Shown piece by piece: positions 23,800-35,849 of a stretch of 64,000 bases of DNA. A model generated the notes under the pieces. That model was given only the letters and a program-made list of their open reading frames with translations. It did no database searches and was not told the origin of the DNA. The first letter of the stretch is position 1; each line of letters begins with the position of its first letter. The DNA is from Lucifuga dentata (lineage: Eukaryota > Chordata > Actinopteri > Ophidiiformes > Bythitidae), in assembly GCA_014773175.1 (NCBI GenBank), contig VXCM01000454.1:1-64000 (forward strand). The letters run 5' to 3'. The translations under genes were made by a program, and so were the position numbers.

Positions 23800-25790
23800 A
23801 AACCTTCTTTAGTTTTGCTTTGGATCAAATGCTACCACTTGTCTGTGAGGTTTCTCTTAAAAGAGTTCCAGTTTGGCGCTCTGTGAAGGCAGACGAGTCT
23901 ACTTACAGGATTCTCTGCTCGTTCTTTTTGTGGTTTTTTCTTAATGTCGTGAAAGCATCGCCTCTGGTTTCAGCTTTTTTTTTTTTTTTTTTTNTTTTTT
24001 TTTTTTTTTTTTGGGCAGCTTTTGTGTGGTTGGGAGTGCGGCGCTCTGCTTTTGACATTTTCAGGAGGCCGAAATGGTTTCTAGGCAACAGTGTTTTTAC
24101 TGGTCTCATCCCCCGAAGACACAAATAAGTGTTTTTGTACACGCGCATAATGAATATGTGTCTTGTTTGCCTGTAACGGACACGGAAATATGAGGCAGTG
24201 CATCCAAAACAAACCACCTTCTGTTTAAGCAAACAGCGACCCTGGACAGGGTTTGAATCCAGAGCACAACAGGAACTTTTTTCCCTCTAAAACATAGAAA
24301 AAGACATCAAATTTGAAGGCAGTCCTCTGAGCCTAGAACCAACAGAAAATAGAATCTGGTCCCATATCCTGCTGTGTAATTTAGCTGCATGGTTTTGGTG
24401 ATATTGTTCTTCTGTCAACGCTTTATCGTTTCCAGACTCGGGGCGGGGCTGCGTGCCGATGGATTAGCTCCTTTTAACCGTCTCCTCTGAAATGGACTCT
24501 TCAAAGCGTTGTAATTTGTTATGTTTGCTTATTAAATTAAATCATAGAACAGAAGCCATACCGTGCATACTGTGGCTAAGTTAAAACAGTAACAGCCATG
24601 AATGCAGGTTGTCCTAGCATCCATTAAAATCCTTCACTCTAGTGTTCACACTTCTTTGAGTTATATAATAATAAATATAGTCATCTAGAATAACAACACT
24701 GTTATGGTAACAAGTTTTTTTTTGTTTGTAATATGGATCACAGTTCATAGTTTTTCAAATGAAATCTCATTAATTCAGTACACGATGCAGCCATTGTTGA
24801 ATAAAGTCATTTTTCTACTTCATCAAAATTCTACAGAAAAAAAGAAAGTCTAAAAAAAAAGGTTAAAAAAAAAAATCTAGAGAAGTCTTAACAAAAAAAA
24901 AAAAAAAAANAAAAAAAAAAAAAAAAAAACTAGATTTGTACAGGCCAATATTTGTCATCCTCTGGATTAAAGAATTTTTTACAGTGTAGCTTTTTAGGTG
25001 GCAAATAAAAACCAATTGCAATGGAAAATTAAATTACAAAAATTACTTTAGGCTCCAGAGATTTAAAAAGGTTTTTTTTTTTTAAAGTTTATTTGTGTAA
25101 ATTTTACTGAGTTGCTACATAAAAGTGAAAGATTTCATTGATATTATTAAAGTTATCAGAACTTGATGTAAAATCATTTTAATTTATATTTTCATAGCCT
25201 AATTTGTAACAGGAAATTGCCTAACAGAGGAAATAAATCTTGTGTAATTTTCATATTTTCATCCTCGGTAGACGACTTTTTTACCTCTTGAATTATGTTT
25301 TTCCAAACGTGCAGATTCTTTGTGTGGAGCAGACTAAACATGGAGCACCACAAGTATTCCAAATATTTGGCATAGCATTTTTTTCAGGCTCAGCTGAGAG
25401 CAGGAAACACTCAGATGCTTCAGACTTTAACTGGGGGATGCAGGAGGTCAGAGGGCAAGTTTGTATTTCCATACACACACAGCAGCTCTTTGACCACCAA
25501 AGCAGGAAGTGTCTGTTTCTGTCAACACTGGGGAGGAGAAAGCAGCGTTCTGCTCCTCGTACAGGAGCGTTAGCATAACAGTCCCTCTGCACACCAGCAC
25601 AACATATCAGCTCAGGATTCCTAGCCAGGGTTATTGAGTGCTTCAGGTCCGTGCGCTGACCTTTAGCCATGCAGGACGATTTCTCCAGAACGGATCCTGA
25701 ATCCTGGATTGATGTAAACCCAACCGTTGTGACTTGCTGGAGTCTGTTTGGAATCTTAAAGAGGCCATTACATTTTGTGTACATTAATGC
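23800..25790. other. Intron DNA with homopolymer tracts; no gene
   Basis: Poly-T with N is centred at 23994 and poly-A with N at 24910. A 163-codon open frame on the minus strand (25293-25784) has no recognisable domain, odd composition for a fish protein and no splice context. I do not call it. Confidence 0.4.
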
Positions 25791-25800
25791 TTGATGTTAA

Positions 25801-26035
25801 AACATAGCATGCAGGTTTTCATGTTCTTATTTTCATTTAGGGTCTAATTTGAAGCATTTGCAGGGCATTAATGTGCTAAAACGCCACTTCTTTTCTCCCT
25901 TGCTGCAGCATCGCTATGTGCACTGAGTGGAAACAGACAGTAGTTTTAGTTTTCTCTCTCACTCTCAAAAAGCCTCCTCTGTTCTGATTGGCCAGCTGCA
26001 TCAAGGGGACTAATCCTGAAAAAATGGCTAAGGAC
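25801..26035 (+). mobile_element. Family B element, left part
   Basis: The text CTTGCTGCAGCATCGC, GTGGAAACAGACAGT and GTTCTGATTGGCCAGCTG aligns in order with the family B copies at 26111 and 46502. It breaks off after the CCAGC box. Confidence 0.6.
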
Positions 26036-26110
26036 AACCTAAATTAAACAATAAAAAATAATAAAAAATCTGGATTTCTTGTAACAACAGAAATCTGATT
26101 TTGAAATTAA

Positions 26111-26554
26111 AGAGGACAATGGCAAATTTCCATCTTCTCATTTTCTTAAGGGGTCTCTTTTAAAAACGTCGCAGTATTTTAATATGCAAAATCACAAACT
26201 TCTCTTCACACTGAGTGAAAACAGACCATTGTAGGCATTGTTCCAAAAAGCCTTCTGCGTTCTGATTGGCCAGCTGCATCAGGCCTGAACAGCAGCCATG
26301 GATAGTGAAACATGATTCCTGGCCACACTTGTTTTCTAGCCCTGTGTTTGGTGGGTGTGTCTATCCAGGTGTTACAGAAATAAAGGACCAATCAAAAATG
26401 AAGCTTTCAGGGTAGTTCAGGATCTATGCATTTGTTGTAATGGATGGATTTCTACAGGCGTCATCCTGAATTTTTGACTTTATCAAAAACATACTCCCCC
26501 TATATTACACTACAAGAAATTAGGGAAAATAACAAAAAGCAGTGTATGTCCTCT
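26111..26554 (+). mobile_element. Family B element, full length
   Basis: TTAA flanks are at 26107-26110 and 26555-26558. The left end is AGAGGACAATGGCAAATTTC and the right end AGCAGTGTATGTCCTCT. Internal GTTCTGATTGGCCAGCTGC is present. The family is non-coding and ~415-445 bp long. Sequence from 26245 to 26675 also occurs at 23325-23792. Confidence 0.75.
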
Positions 26555-26689
26555 TTAAATACTTTGCTTTCACTTTTCTAATGCAGTTAGAGATTTTAAA
26601 TAATTGGGCCATAGTCTGACAATTCAGTTTGAATCAGATGCAAATGTGCAATGAATGCGAAAGGTTTAAAATAAACGTGCAAGGGCAGA

Positions 26690-27540
26690 CTCTCCCTCTC
26701 ACTCCTCTTCTTTCTCTTTCAGGAAGATGAGCAAAGCACTAAGCACCACAAACAGGAAATACTTAGACACGCATTGCAGCAGCCCATTAGCTTCCAGATG
26801 TCATAAATAAGTTGCTCCAGAGATGTTTTCAGCCTTTATGAAACCTGCGGCAGCATTACTTAATGTTTATTTCATGTTTGTTTTACAGCTCAAGCTCTCA
26901 TTGTCTGGCACATTTACAGGGTATGGTGCAACATTTATCATTCTAATAACTCACCAGCTCGTTTCCTCTGATATCCTTTCATAATATTTACTTAAGCCTG
27001 TTTACATGTGGTGGTAAATCATAGAAGGAGCAAATATAGAAATGCATTAACAGGCACACACCAAGTGATCTCTTGATCCTGTAAAATGTATTCTTGATCT
27101 GCTAATTATTCTTAGAAAGGCAGACCGATATCTCAGTTGTATTCAACACACACATTTTAGATTTCTTACAAAGCTATGCTGCACTTATTAGCATTATAAT
27201 AATCAGTAATGTAGCACGCAGATAAAAAGAGGTATGATATGCACATGTTTTACGTGGACAGATATGATCTGGTGTACATGTGTGAAAGAGGCTATGGAGA
27301 GCTGAAAGGCAGAGCAGTGGACTGTTCTGCATAGCTTTCAGTTCATTTATTTCATTTCATTTATTTTCCCTCTAGACCCTTCCAGGGTAGAAGGAATAAA
27401 AAAGAGAAAAGCATACACACACACACACAGCACACAACCAGATACAAACCAAAACCCTTTGCCACACATATAGGTCAATTACATTTAGAAATTGAAAGCT
27501 GCACAATATTTTCTTCATAAAACTTAACTAAATTAAACAG
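26690..27540. other. No gene recognised
   Basis: Unique-looking intron DNA. A short (CA)n occurs near 27415-27429. Confidence 0.4.
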
Positions 27541-27960
27541 ATCTTTACCATTTTTTGTGCCCATTGACTCTACAATATCTTTTAATTAATTTGTTTCTAT
27601 CTTCCGCAAAAGCAGAACAAATAAGAACATAGTGAAACTCATCACCTTTGGTTGCCTGTCAAAATAAGTCCATGGTTTATCCTGCACATATCTGCACTCT
27701 GAAACAAGCAAATTAGGATTCCTGCTCCGATATTTAGACACATAAATTCAGTCAGCTGGGCTCAATAAAGTGAGATATCTCTCAAAATCAACTTTAAACA
27801 ACTATTATTATCACAGTAAGGGTTGTTATGCATTTCATTGTGCCAACTCTGTAAATCCATATCTTAAATCAACCATAAGCTTTATATGTTCAGGATTAAA
27901 ACTTCCAATCCCATAAAATAAGACCACATTATCATCTTAATCTTAATCTTAATGCTGAAT
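27540..27960 (-). pseudogene. Decayed LINE ORF2 C-terminal fragment
   Basis: Reading the minus strand, about 27742-27650 gives VSKYRSRNPNLLVSECRYVQ, which resembles the KYRxRNHxLPVExGRY segment near the end of LINE reverse-transcriptase proteins. After one frameshift, about 27650-27575 gives GDEFHYVLICSAFAEDRNKL, matching the (G)DExHxLFxCPxFxxxRxK segment that follows it in those proteins. Upstream, WHNEMHNNPYC fits the same family. Stops and frameshifts show that it is dead. The clade (L1/Tx1-like or another) cannot be settled by eye. Confidence 0.7.
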
Positions 27961-27964
27961 GAAC

Positions 27965-28420
27965 CAGATTTTCCTTTTCATCAGAAGCAATAGAAGACGT
28001 GAATGAACTCAGTGACCCGTACTCAGCGGCGTGGAGCGTTTTGACAGCCCTGCTTTGCATCGAGTGATTCGTGCTGTCGTTTGCCTTCACGCCGTCCCTC
28101 ACCGACCTGATGTTGTGATGTTAACAGAGTGAGTTGAAGCTGCTACGTGAATTGTCATGTAAACTCCTTAGGTTTTGGAACGGACGGTTTTGCAAAGATT
28201 CACTGAAGGATGTGTCATATGAGCATGTAGTACAGTGAAATGTGGCAGACACACTCAAGACTGACGTGCTAACCGCCTTCATTTATGTACAGTATGAGTG
28301 GAGAGTATGAAATAATGAAATAATTAACAATGAAATACTTTATTGTATAAATATTTTGTGCATTAGAAGAATGTGCAGTGTACCAAGATATAAACAACAA
28401 TGCAAATAACACTGCAGTTT
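27965..28420. other. No gene recognised
   Basis: Unique-looking intron DNA of moderate GC content. Confidence 0.4.
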
Positions 28421-28423
28421 ATA

Positions 28424-29295
28424 CACACCACCGCTCAAAAGTGTGGAGTCACTAGTGATTTTCACATCGAATCAGTGTTTCCAGTAATGTCAAACTAGTT
28501 TAGTTTCATATGTATAAAATGATTCTATATGTCTGTTAGTATTTTGCGCCTACAGGTTTAAAATAATTTGCACGAAGTTGTAAAAAATTAAGACATTTTA
28601 CAATTTTCCAGAATCCTGACATGAGTTGTAGATGATTCCAGATTCATGTAGACAAGCTGTATGTGGTTCCAGAGATTATCAGGAAATTCTAGATTATTCC
28701 TTGATGCTCTAGAAACTGATGCTTCATATTTACAAAGCAGAGATTAAATCTCATGGTAGAAACTTTGATGAGAAATCACTAAAATAGTGTTATTTATCAC
28801 TTAAAAACTTTTTTCCTTCCAAATATTTGAAATATTAAATAAAACATCTTAAAATACTGTTGCAGCTGGCTCAAAGCCACAACAAAAGTAGGGAGAAATG
28901 TATAGATCCAAGTTTTTAATAAGTGATGTATTTACAACATAACAAATAAAACGAGGAATGGTGATGGATGATGAAGATGCCATAGTGGTAACTGCAAAGT
29001 GAGCGGTGTAACCACTGCGATGAAGCAGCACAGGCAGAGCCTCGGCTTGTGAGGAGGAGGAGGAGGCTGGAGGTTTTATAGGCAGACTGAAGCATTGGGT
29101 CCAGAGCAGAATGCACTCCACGCCCACTGATTACCTGAAAGGACAATTTAGTTGCAATAACAGGCTAGAGGGCCGTCATAATACGTCATAATACATTTTG
29201 GTGTTTGTTTCATGCATTTAATAAACAGTATTATTGAATAAAATAGCAAGAACTACTTAAAACACAAGTGATTCTAAACTTTTGAGCAGTAGTGT
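28424..29295. mobile_element. Second copy of the CACTACC/ACTCAAAAG element, interrupted
   Basis: The termini CACACCACCGCTCAAAAG and CTTTTGAGCAGTAGTGTG are inverted. The internal text (GATTCTATATGTCTGTTAG, AATCCTGACATGAGTTGTAG) is nearly the same as in the copy at 254-729. It is split by an unrelated ~332-nt insertion at 28858-29189. Confidence 0.8.
28858..29189. mobile_element. Insertion inside the TA element; possible solo LTR or SINE
   Basis: Comparison with 254-729 shows that 28858-29189 is extra. AATAC sits on both sides (28853-28857, 29190-29194) as a candidate 5-bp target duplication, and the insertion starts with TG. A 5-bp duplication and TG start fit an LTR, but the 3' end (gtcat) is not a clean CA. 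It contains a (GGA)n patch and no protein frame. Confidence 0.5.
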
Positions 29296-29512
29296 GTGTC
29301 TGCAGTCATTGGGCAGTCTGTGGGCTCTGACTGAGGTGGTGGTCAGATCAGTGTTAACAGTTCTGATGGTCTGAGGAAGAAAGCTCCTTCTGAGTCTCTC
29401 TGTGTTGGACTTGATGCTCGGAGGAGTTTGCCTGACCGCAGCGGTTGGAACAGTCCATCGTTGAGGTGATGAGGGTCTTTGATAATCCTTCTGGCTCTGC
29501 TGTTGCATCTCT
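29296..29512 (+). repeat. Dispersed fish repeat (GTCTGTGGGCTCTGACTGAG type)
   Basis: Text such as GTGTTAACAGTTCTGATGG and CTGAGGAAGAAAGCTCC has the look of a dispersed teleost element. The related wording TTAGACAGTCTGATAGCAG occurs at 62715-62820. Confidence 0.5.
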
Positions 29513-29517
29513 TTCAT

Positions 29518-29760
29518 GAAAAGTCAAGTTTATTTGTAGCCCCAGTATCACATCCAATGTGTCAGAGGGCTTTACAGACCCACATATTAACGGTTCCCGA
29601 CCAGCCCAAGCTCTGTAAGAAGACAAGGAAAAAACTCCCTAAAAAAACTTATTATATAAGAAAAAATGGAAGAAACCTCAGGAGATGCAATTCAAAGAGA
29701 GAGAAATCCCCTCTCCTCAAACGGCCGGATGTGCAATAGGAGCCAAGGATGCAGAAAAGG
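29518..29760 (+). repeat. Dispersed fish repeat (AAGTCAAGTTTATTTGTAGC type)
   Basis: It begins AAAGTCAAGTTTATTTGTAG and continues with GGGCTTTACAGACCCACATA, GAAAAAACTCCCTAAAAAAA and GGAAGAAACCTCAGGAG. The same order occurs at 47755-48195 and inverted at 49890-50130. It is a known type of fish repeat that can carry poly(A)-like signals. Confidence 0.75.
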
Positions 29761-29769
29761 ATGCAGTTT

Positions 29770-30440
29770 ACGAAGTCAAAGACTAAATTCCCTTTTGTGT
29801 CACTTTGGCTCACCTGAGTCAGGCTGACTGGACGTCTGCGAGCGACGTCATGGAAAAGAAGTTCCTGCAGAATCTAAATGCATTCCACGACTCCTCCTCC
29901 TCCGCAGCTCGTGTTTATCATTAGCAGCATTTTTAATCTCGCTGTTGAGCAGCAAGTTAAAAACAGCCAGAAGGAAACAAAACGATTTGGCAGCTTCATA
30001 AAAAAGAACCCGTGCACTTGCTCTGAACATCTGTTTCAAAATAATGATGATGATTATCAGGTGTGAGTTTAGGCTGTGCTGAGTGTTATTATTTAGTGCT
30101 GTGGGAGTGAAAGTATGAAAGTATCCTGTCAGGATGCCAGTTCATCTCCAGGGTGACGTGAAGGAGCCGTTTGTCATCAGTATTAGATAAAGTGGCCACA
30201 CTTGACTGTAATTTGACACAGGAGGATGTTTATAAGTCACCATGGGTTGGTTGTTCCGACCTTTGTGCCAGCAGAATGAAGCAGAGGCTCCTCAGACGTG
30301 ATTTAGCTGATTGGGTTTGAGTAGAGCAAAGAGAGATGGAACATAGGTGGTACTTGCCACCAGGATTGAGAACCTCTGGATTAGAGGATGCTGGGATTGT
30401 GGCCGTCACAGAATTACCACTGATACTCACATTGTGTTGA
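29770..30440. other. No gene recognised
   Basis: Ordinary intron DNA with a small (CTC)n patch near 29890. Confidence 0.4.
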
Positions 30441-30444
30441 TTGC

Positions 30445-30595
30445 ATTAGAAACCCAATGGAGGTCTGGAAGGTAGGAAAAACAGTTTTAATTCACCGTTC
30501 CAGTAGCATGCTTTGGGAAATGATTGTCAGTAACATTACGTGTATGAAAATTGAATATATTAGGCTCAAACATACAAAATGGGTGGTATGGTCCT
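30445..30595 (-). mobile_element. Family A end fragment, subfamily 2
   Basis: AACCCAATGGAGGTCTGGAA runs to GGGTGGTATGGTCCT, ending at TTAA (30596-30599). Confidence 0.75.
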
Positions 30596-30854
30596 TTAAA
30601 GTAAAGAAACAAACACCAAAATATGAAAAAGTATGAGATAGTCAGTAATACTGGTAATGTGTGTGCGTGAATGATGTAGTGTGGGGTGTTGTTAAGGTGC
30701 AGAAAAGCAAACCAAAACTCCAAACAAAAGGTAAAAGGAGTCCAGCATGCAGCAGAGAGCCTCACACTGAGTGGCTGCAGGGTCTTTTATGATACTCCAC
30801 ATCAGCTCATCAGTAAGGACAGAGCAGGGTATTAACATCCACTCATCCACTCTC

Positions 30855-31499
30855 AGGCCCTGTCCACACTTATGGATATTTTACAAAATGCATATTTTCC
30901 TCTGCGTTTTGGCCTCATCCACACGCAAACGGCGTTTTAGGCCACTAAAACGGAGATTTTTTAAAACGGCTTCTAAAGTGNTCATCCACACGCAAACGGC
31001 GTTTTAGGCCACTAAAACGGAGATTTTTTAAAACGGCTTCTAAAGTGCAGATTTCTAAAATCTCTGCTTTCTGCATATCTGTGTGGACATGCAAGACAGA
31101 GTGTTTGGGAAACGATGACGTCAGAACTAAACATGCGTGCAAACTGTTGCTGTGTGTAATGAGCATGCGCCAGAAACAGTAACAACAACAACAATGGCGG
31201 CGACCGTGTACCGGTTTCTTTACGTTTGGTTAGCAACAGCAGTTGCAAGTTCACAAGTTAAGTTGGCGTTGCTGCACATTACATTACTGCTCAGAATGTT
31301 CTCTGTTATTTGACCTGTCGTTGATTCAGTCTTTATCGCTACCTGCCGGCCCGGCATGTGTTTGTAGCCATTTGAGTGTTTTCTTGTGTGGACAGCGATA
31401 TTTTGTAAAACGATGCTTGTGTGGACATAATTTTTTTTTTAAACGGTGGGGGAAAATACCCGTTTAAAAAAAATATCCATATTAGTGTGGACTAGGCCT
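30855..31499. mobile_element. Inverted-repeat element, AGGCCCTGTCCACAC termini
   Basis: The left end AGGCCCTGTCCACACTTATG and right end GTGTGGACTAGGCCT are inverted. Internal subrepeats CCACACGCAAACGGCGTTTT, TAGTGTGGAC and CTGTGTGGACAT recur. The termini resemble hAT-type miniature elements seen in vertebrates, but I could not find a clear 8-bp target duplication. An N at 30981 separates a ~63-nt direct duplicate. Confidence 0.65.
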
Positions 31500-31504
31500 C
31501 AGAG

Positions 31505-32480
31505 CAGGGGCCATCACAGTTTGTCTGTTTATTTATTTATTATGAGCACACTGAGACAGATTCCCCTCAGCTGTAAGTTGACAGGGAAAAGCATTAAATT
31601 GAACTGAATTGAGTTAGTTGTGGATTTAATTCACACATGTTTTATAGTTGCTTCCTTCTTTTGTTCGTGTCATCTGTTCTCCATCATCACTGATGCACCT
31701 ACAGCTATCTTCACTTTTTATTCCTGGAGGCTCAGTCTGAGCCGTCCTCACCGCCAGACCAACGTGTTTACTGTAAACTCTGGTAAGAGTGTCTCTTCAG
31801 CAGTAAAACGACTTTTGACTGCATGAGGAAATGCTGAAACACACTCAGCGGAGGAGAGGTGTGTTTGTGTGTGTGTTTGGCAGCACCTGTGACAGCAGCA
31901 CGTCGGGACTCGTTGAACTTTAAGCCCATGACAGAGAAACTGAACTTGCACTTCTTTTATCCTTCCAAACTGTCAAACAGGCTCCACCTCGCCTCCCGAA
32001 CAGCAGCAGACTCTTTTAAGGACGTTTTACAAGGACTCAGCCTCCTGCCACTCACTTATCATGGCAGCCTCTGCTGACCCAGGTTTGGGAGTGGTGCTGC
32101 AGTCTCTGAACCTAAAAAAGATGAATTTTCCAACTCATGAATACACAGAAAATTTTATTTATTTTATTTTTCCTTTACAGAAAAAATACAGGAAGACATT
32201 AGAAATAATTGACGGCATGTCAGTGAGTCCAGACAGCATGTTGCACAACTCAAACCATTTAGCTGATGACTCACGTTGAGAAGTCTGCGTGACCTCTGAG
32301 GATCCGGCTCTAAACATAGCATTTGTTTTTGCTTCTCTGCTCTCAGAGGTTAAGTGGCAGCTTAATAAGATTGTTTCTCCCTGACAGACATGAGTGTTGA
32401 AAATGAGCAGCCGCTCCCGCACAGACAACGGTGATTTAAATGATCAGTGACCCATTTTCTAATCAGGCTTAGATCTTCTC
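31505..32480. other. No gene recognised
   Basis: Intron DNA with a short (GT)n near 31860-31878. Confidence 0.4.
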
Positions 32481-32485
32481 CTTAA

Positions 32486-33095
32486 AGGACCATACCGGCG
32501 ATTGTGCACATTTTAGTCCAATACATTCAATCCACATCCATGTTGCATTATTGACAACCATTTCCCAAAATGTACTACTTTAGCAGTAAATTTTAGATTG
32601 TTTTTCCTACCTTCCAGACTGCTATTGGTTTCAGTTCATTCCAGTACGNAGCAGTAAATTTTAGATTGTTTTTCCTACCTTCCAGACTGCTATTGGTTTC
32701 AGTTCATTCCAGTACGCTATTAAAAATCAACTTGAAGAGACTTGAAACACACTTGAGATAATAATCCATCACAGTTACCATTACGTCTATTATGGCTAGC
32801 TTCACAGAAGACGATGTATGTCTCCGCCAGGAAATATAGTCCCAGGAGAAGACCTTTTACCAAGAAATTAAAATGACCCTGCCTTCTCCAATCATGCATA
32901 TGTGTTAGAAGGTGAAACATTGAATTTTACAGTGGATGTATTGCTGAACATGTAATTTTGAAAGATTAGGGTATTTGAAAAAAAATAACAGGAAAACTTA
33001 GATGTGGTTTTATGTTTTGGAAATTGTCAGTAACATAACATAAATGCAGATTTTATGTATTAGGCTCAAACATGCATGATCACCGGTATGGTCCT
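32486..33095 (+). mobile_element. Family A element, full length with assembly duplicate
   Basis: TTAA flanks are at 32482-32485 and 33096-33099. The left end is AGGACCATACCGGCGATTGT and the right end CACCGGTATGGTCCT. The N at 32649 separates a duplicated ~68-nt piece of the core, so the true length is ~540 nt. Confidence 0.92.
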
Positions 33096-33104
33096 TTAAA
33101 CAGT

Positions 33105-34910
33105 CTTGTGTCTGCATAACCCACATCTACATTTTTGATGTAGAAGCAATTAAAAAAATTGTGTCCTAAGTTTTTTTTTTTTTTTTTTNTTTTTTTTTTT
33201 TTTTTTCTTAAATGTTAGGCCAGAATTATACTTGATGTTAAATATGTCATCAAAAGATTGGACTGCTGTGTACCAAGAAAGTTCCCACACATGACTACGT
33301 AGAGTCCACAGAGACCCGGAGTCTCAGGCTCTGTGATGAAGCCATAATTATGCTGTCTTTTCCAGCAGCTTAGATCCTGTTGGGAATTCTGTTAGAGCAG
33401 TTTGCATTTGCGGGATCATCACCAGTCTGGTATGAAATATCTCAAGCTGAGCAGCTGCTCCTGGATGCAGCCCATCTTTTTTTTTGTGCAAAACAAGTTT
33501 TCCTTGATGCACTTCGCCCATTTCCCTTCATCCGCTCCTCATCCAGCCGCGATAACAGGCCGCGCCATAATGAATGCATTCTTTGTGGAGGGTCTCAGAA
33601 TAGCTGGTGTGAAAGGATTTTGTCCTGCTGCGTACAGCTGCCGTCTTACCTCCATCAAGGCCACAGAGACGACCGAGACAAATCAGAGTTTTGACAAGAC
33701 TCGTCTGTAGGACGTGGATAATGAGTTCATGGTAGTAGCTGTGGGTTAATGTCCTCTCCAGCTGCTCCAGTTGTTAAATATTACACAGGAAGGGTCAGCT
33801 GGTTCCTTCAGGAAGAGGAAAACTGTGAACTGGGTTCTGCGTGTGTGTATATGTGTGTGTGTGTTCATCTGATTCATAAAATGTCTGCTTGTCTGCTTAA
33901 ACCAGTACAACCAGGAACAACTCTCCATGTTTAGGTGCTGCATTCTATTCATCAGGCTGCACTGTAGGTACAGTAGTTATGTCTGTTTGATGAATATGAA
34001 TATAGCTGATTAGTATTTTTAAAATCAGAAATATCAACATAAACGTCTCAAAACTAAAGACATGATTACTGGCTTTAGATGATCGCAGCCCAGCGTGACA
34101 CACAGTAAGATGTAAGGTTCACAACTGACATTGTTTCTGATTATAGATGTAATTGAGAACAAAATGAGTTCTGAGACACTGTCAGTACTTTTACATGTTT
34201 TATATCTACACTATACTAAATAAAAAACAAATAAAAAACAGATGTACATGACATGCTGCTTCATCAGAGCATGAAGGAGAGTCCACTGTGTGAGGAAATA
34301 CAGCACTGTCCTTGGTAAATATAAAAGCAAAATGGGCTGTGAAAAAAGCCTTTATTGTTTATCCTCTTGCTCTTTCATTCAAAATATTAACAAAAATATA
34401 ACCTTTAACTAAACTGAAGTAATTGAAAGGAGAAATAAATTGTTATCATAAAACAAATATTTTTTGTTCTATTCTGGAACACGCTGATCACCCACTCCTA
34501 GAGTCTGACTTCCTTCTTTCAGGCTGACGCTTTAAGAAATTATAATCAAAAACACAACAGGCCGGAGCCTCGATTTTAGCTTTTCAAGGCATATTCATAT
34601 GTTTAGTTTAGTTTATCTGTTTACACATACATAAAAAAAAAAAAAAAAAAANAAAAAAAAAAAAAAAAAATACAAAATTACATGAGCAAAAAAAGGAAAT
34701 GTGACGGAGAAAGTGCAAAAACCCTCAAGGGGCTTATATGAGGCAAATTCTCCAGAACATGCATGTAACTCTTTAATTTATAGAACAATATGAAAAAGAA
34801 AATAAGAAAAAACAAAAATAAATAATAAAATAAAATAATAAAAGAACATTTGAAATCTTTTAGAATAATTCTGGAAAAATATCTGATTCAGAAATAAAAT
34901 ATCTGATTCA
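33105..34910. other. Intron DNA, no gene; possible non-coding island at 33370-33720
   Basis: Poly-T with N (33189) and poly-A with N (34652) occur here. The stretch 33370-33720 is unique, more GC-rich, and has open frames in two phases on one strand but no splice context. I treat it as non-coding. Confidence 0.4.
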
Positions 34911-34939
34911 GAAGGCAATATACATGAAATATTGTGATA

Positions 34940-35085
34940 TACTGTATATAGGTATATATATATATAAAGAGAGAGAGAGAGAGAGATAAATATACACATA
35001 TATACATACAGTATATCTATATATACACATATATATACACACACACATATACAGTATACGTGTGTGTGTGTGTGTGTGTGTTTTA
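34940..35085. repeat. Compound (TA)n/(GA)n/(TG)n microsatellite
   Basis: Alternating TATATA, GAGAGA, TATACACA and GTGTGT runs. They generate long low-complexity frames that are not genes. Confidence 0.9.
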
Positions 35086-35089
35086 ATAG

Positions 35090-35778
35090 ATACATTTTCT
35101 AGATTAACCCTCCGGAGTCTCAAATCAATTTTTCAAGAAATTTCTTCATTCAAGAAAACAAAACTTCCAATCTAAAACAATTTAGCAAAAAAAAAAAAAA
35201 AAAAAAATCTAAAAGAAATCATAACAAAGTTGTCAATTTTCTCCTTGATTCTATAAGATTCTAGAAAGTAAAAGATAGTCTCCAAACTCAGTAAACAACA
35301 TGTCAGAAGTGACTTTAGACTTCAGGGTTCATTATGTGACCTCGTGTACGGATGAGTGTTTTTGCTTTAATGCCTCCCTTTATTATATTATATTGTAGCA
35401 GTTTATTGTCCTTTTGGAAAATCGTTCTGTGCTTGTGGCAATTTTCAGACAATTACAAAAACACTATGGCAACACAAAAAATACATACGTCACAAACAGC
35501 ACACAATAATATCAGACAAGACTACTCACATTAAAATAAACAGAAGAGTGCAGCTTCCTTCTTCCAAACTCCACCATCATATCATATTGATTTAACAGAA
35601 GAATGCTGGCAGATATAAAAGATTTACTGGCACGATTAATTTGAGAAGCAGAACTGTGAACCTTCATCTGATGTAATAACATGTATTCACTAAAAACAGG
35701 ATGTGATATTTAACTTTAAACCAACTTCATGCAGTTTAGCAAAGTTAGAAGCTGTCATATAGCTTTCTGTTCCTACTG

Positions 35779-35780
<2 letters not shown>
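35090..35780. other. No gene recognised
   Basis: AT-rich intron DNA with an A run near 35190-35208. Confidence 0.4.
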
Positions 35781-35781
<1 letters not shown>

Positions 35782-35820
<39 letters not shown>

Positions 35821-35840
35821 GTCTCTCTCTCTCTCTGTCT
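35782..35840. repeat. (CT)n microsatellite serving as polypyrimidine tract
   Basis: A nearly pure CT run with a few TGT interruptions ends ~10 nt before the itgb5 exon at 35850, where a polypyrimidine tract is expected. Confidence 0.85.
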
Positions 35841-35849
35841 CTCGCCCAG

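Noticed and set aside
25293..25784. 163-codon open frame on the minus strand
   Set aside because: No recognisable domain, Cys-rich irregular composition, no splice or promoter context; chance frame in a less AT-rich patch.
31012..31254. 80-codon minus-strand frame
   Set aside because: Lies inside an inverted-repeat element and includes its duplicated segment; no protein family recognised.
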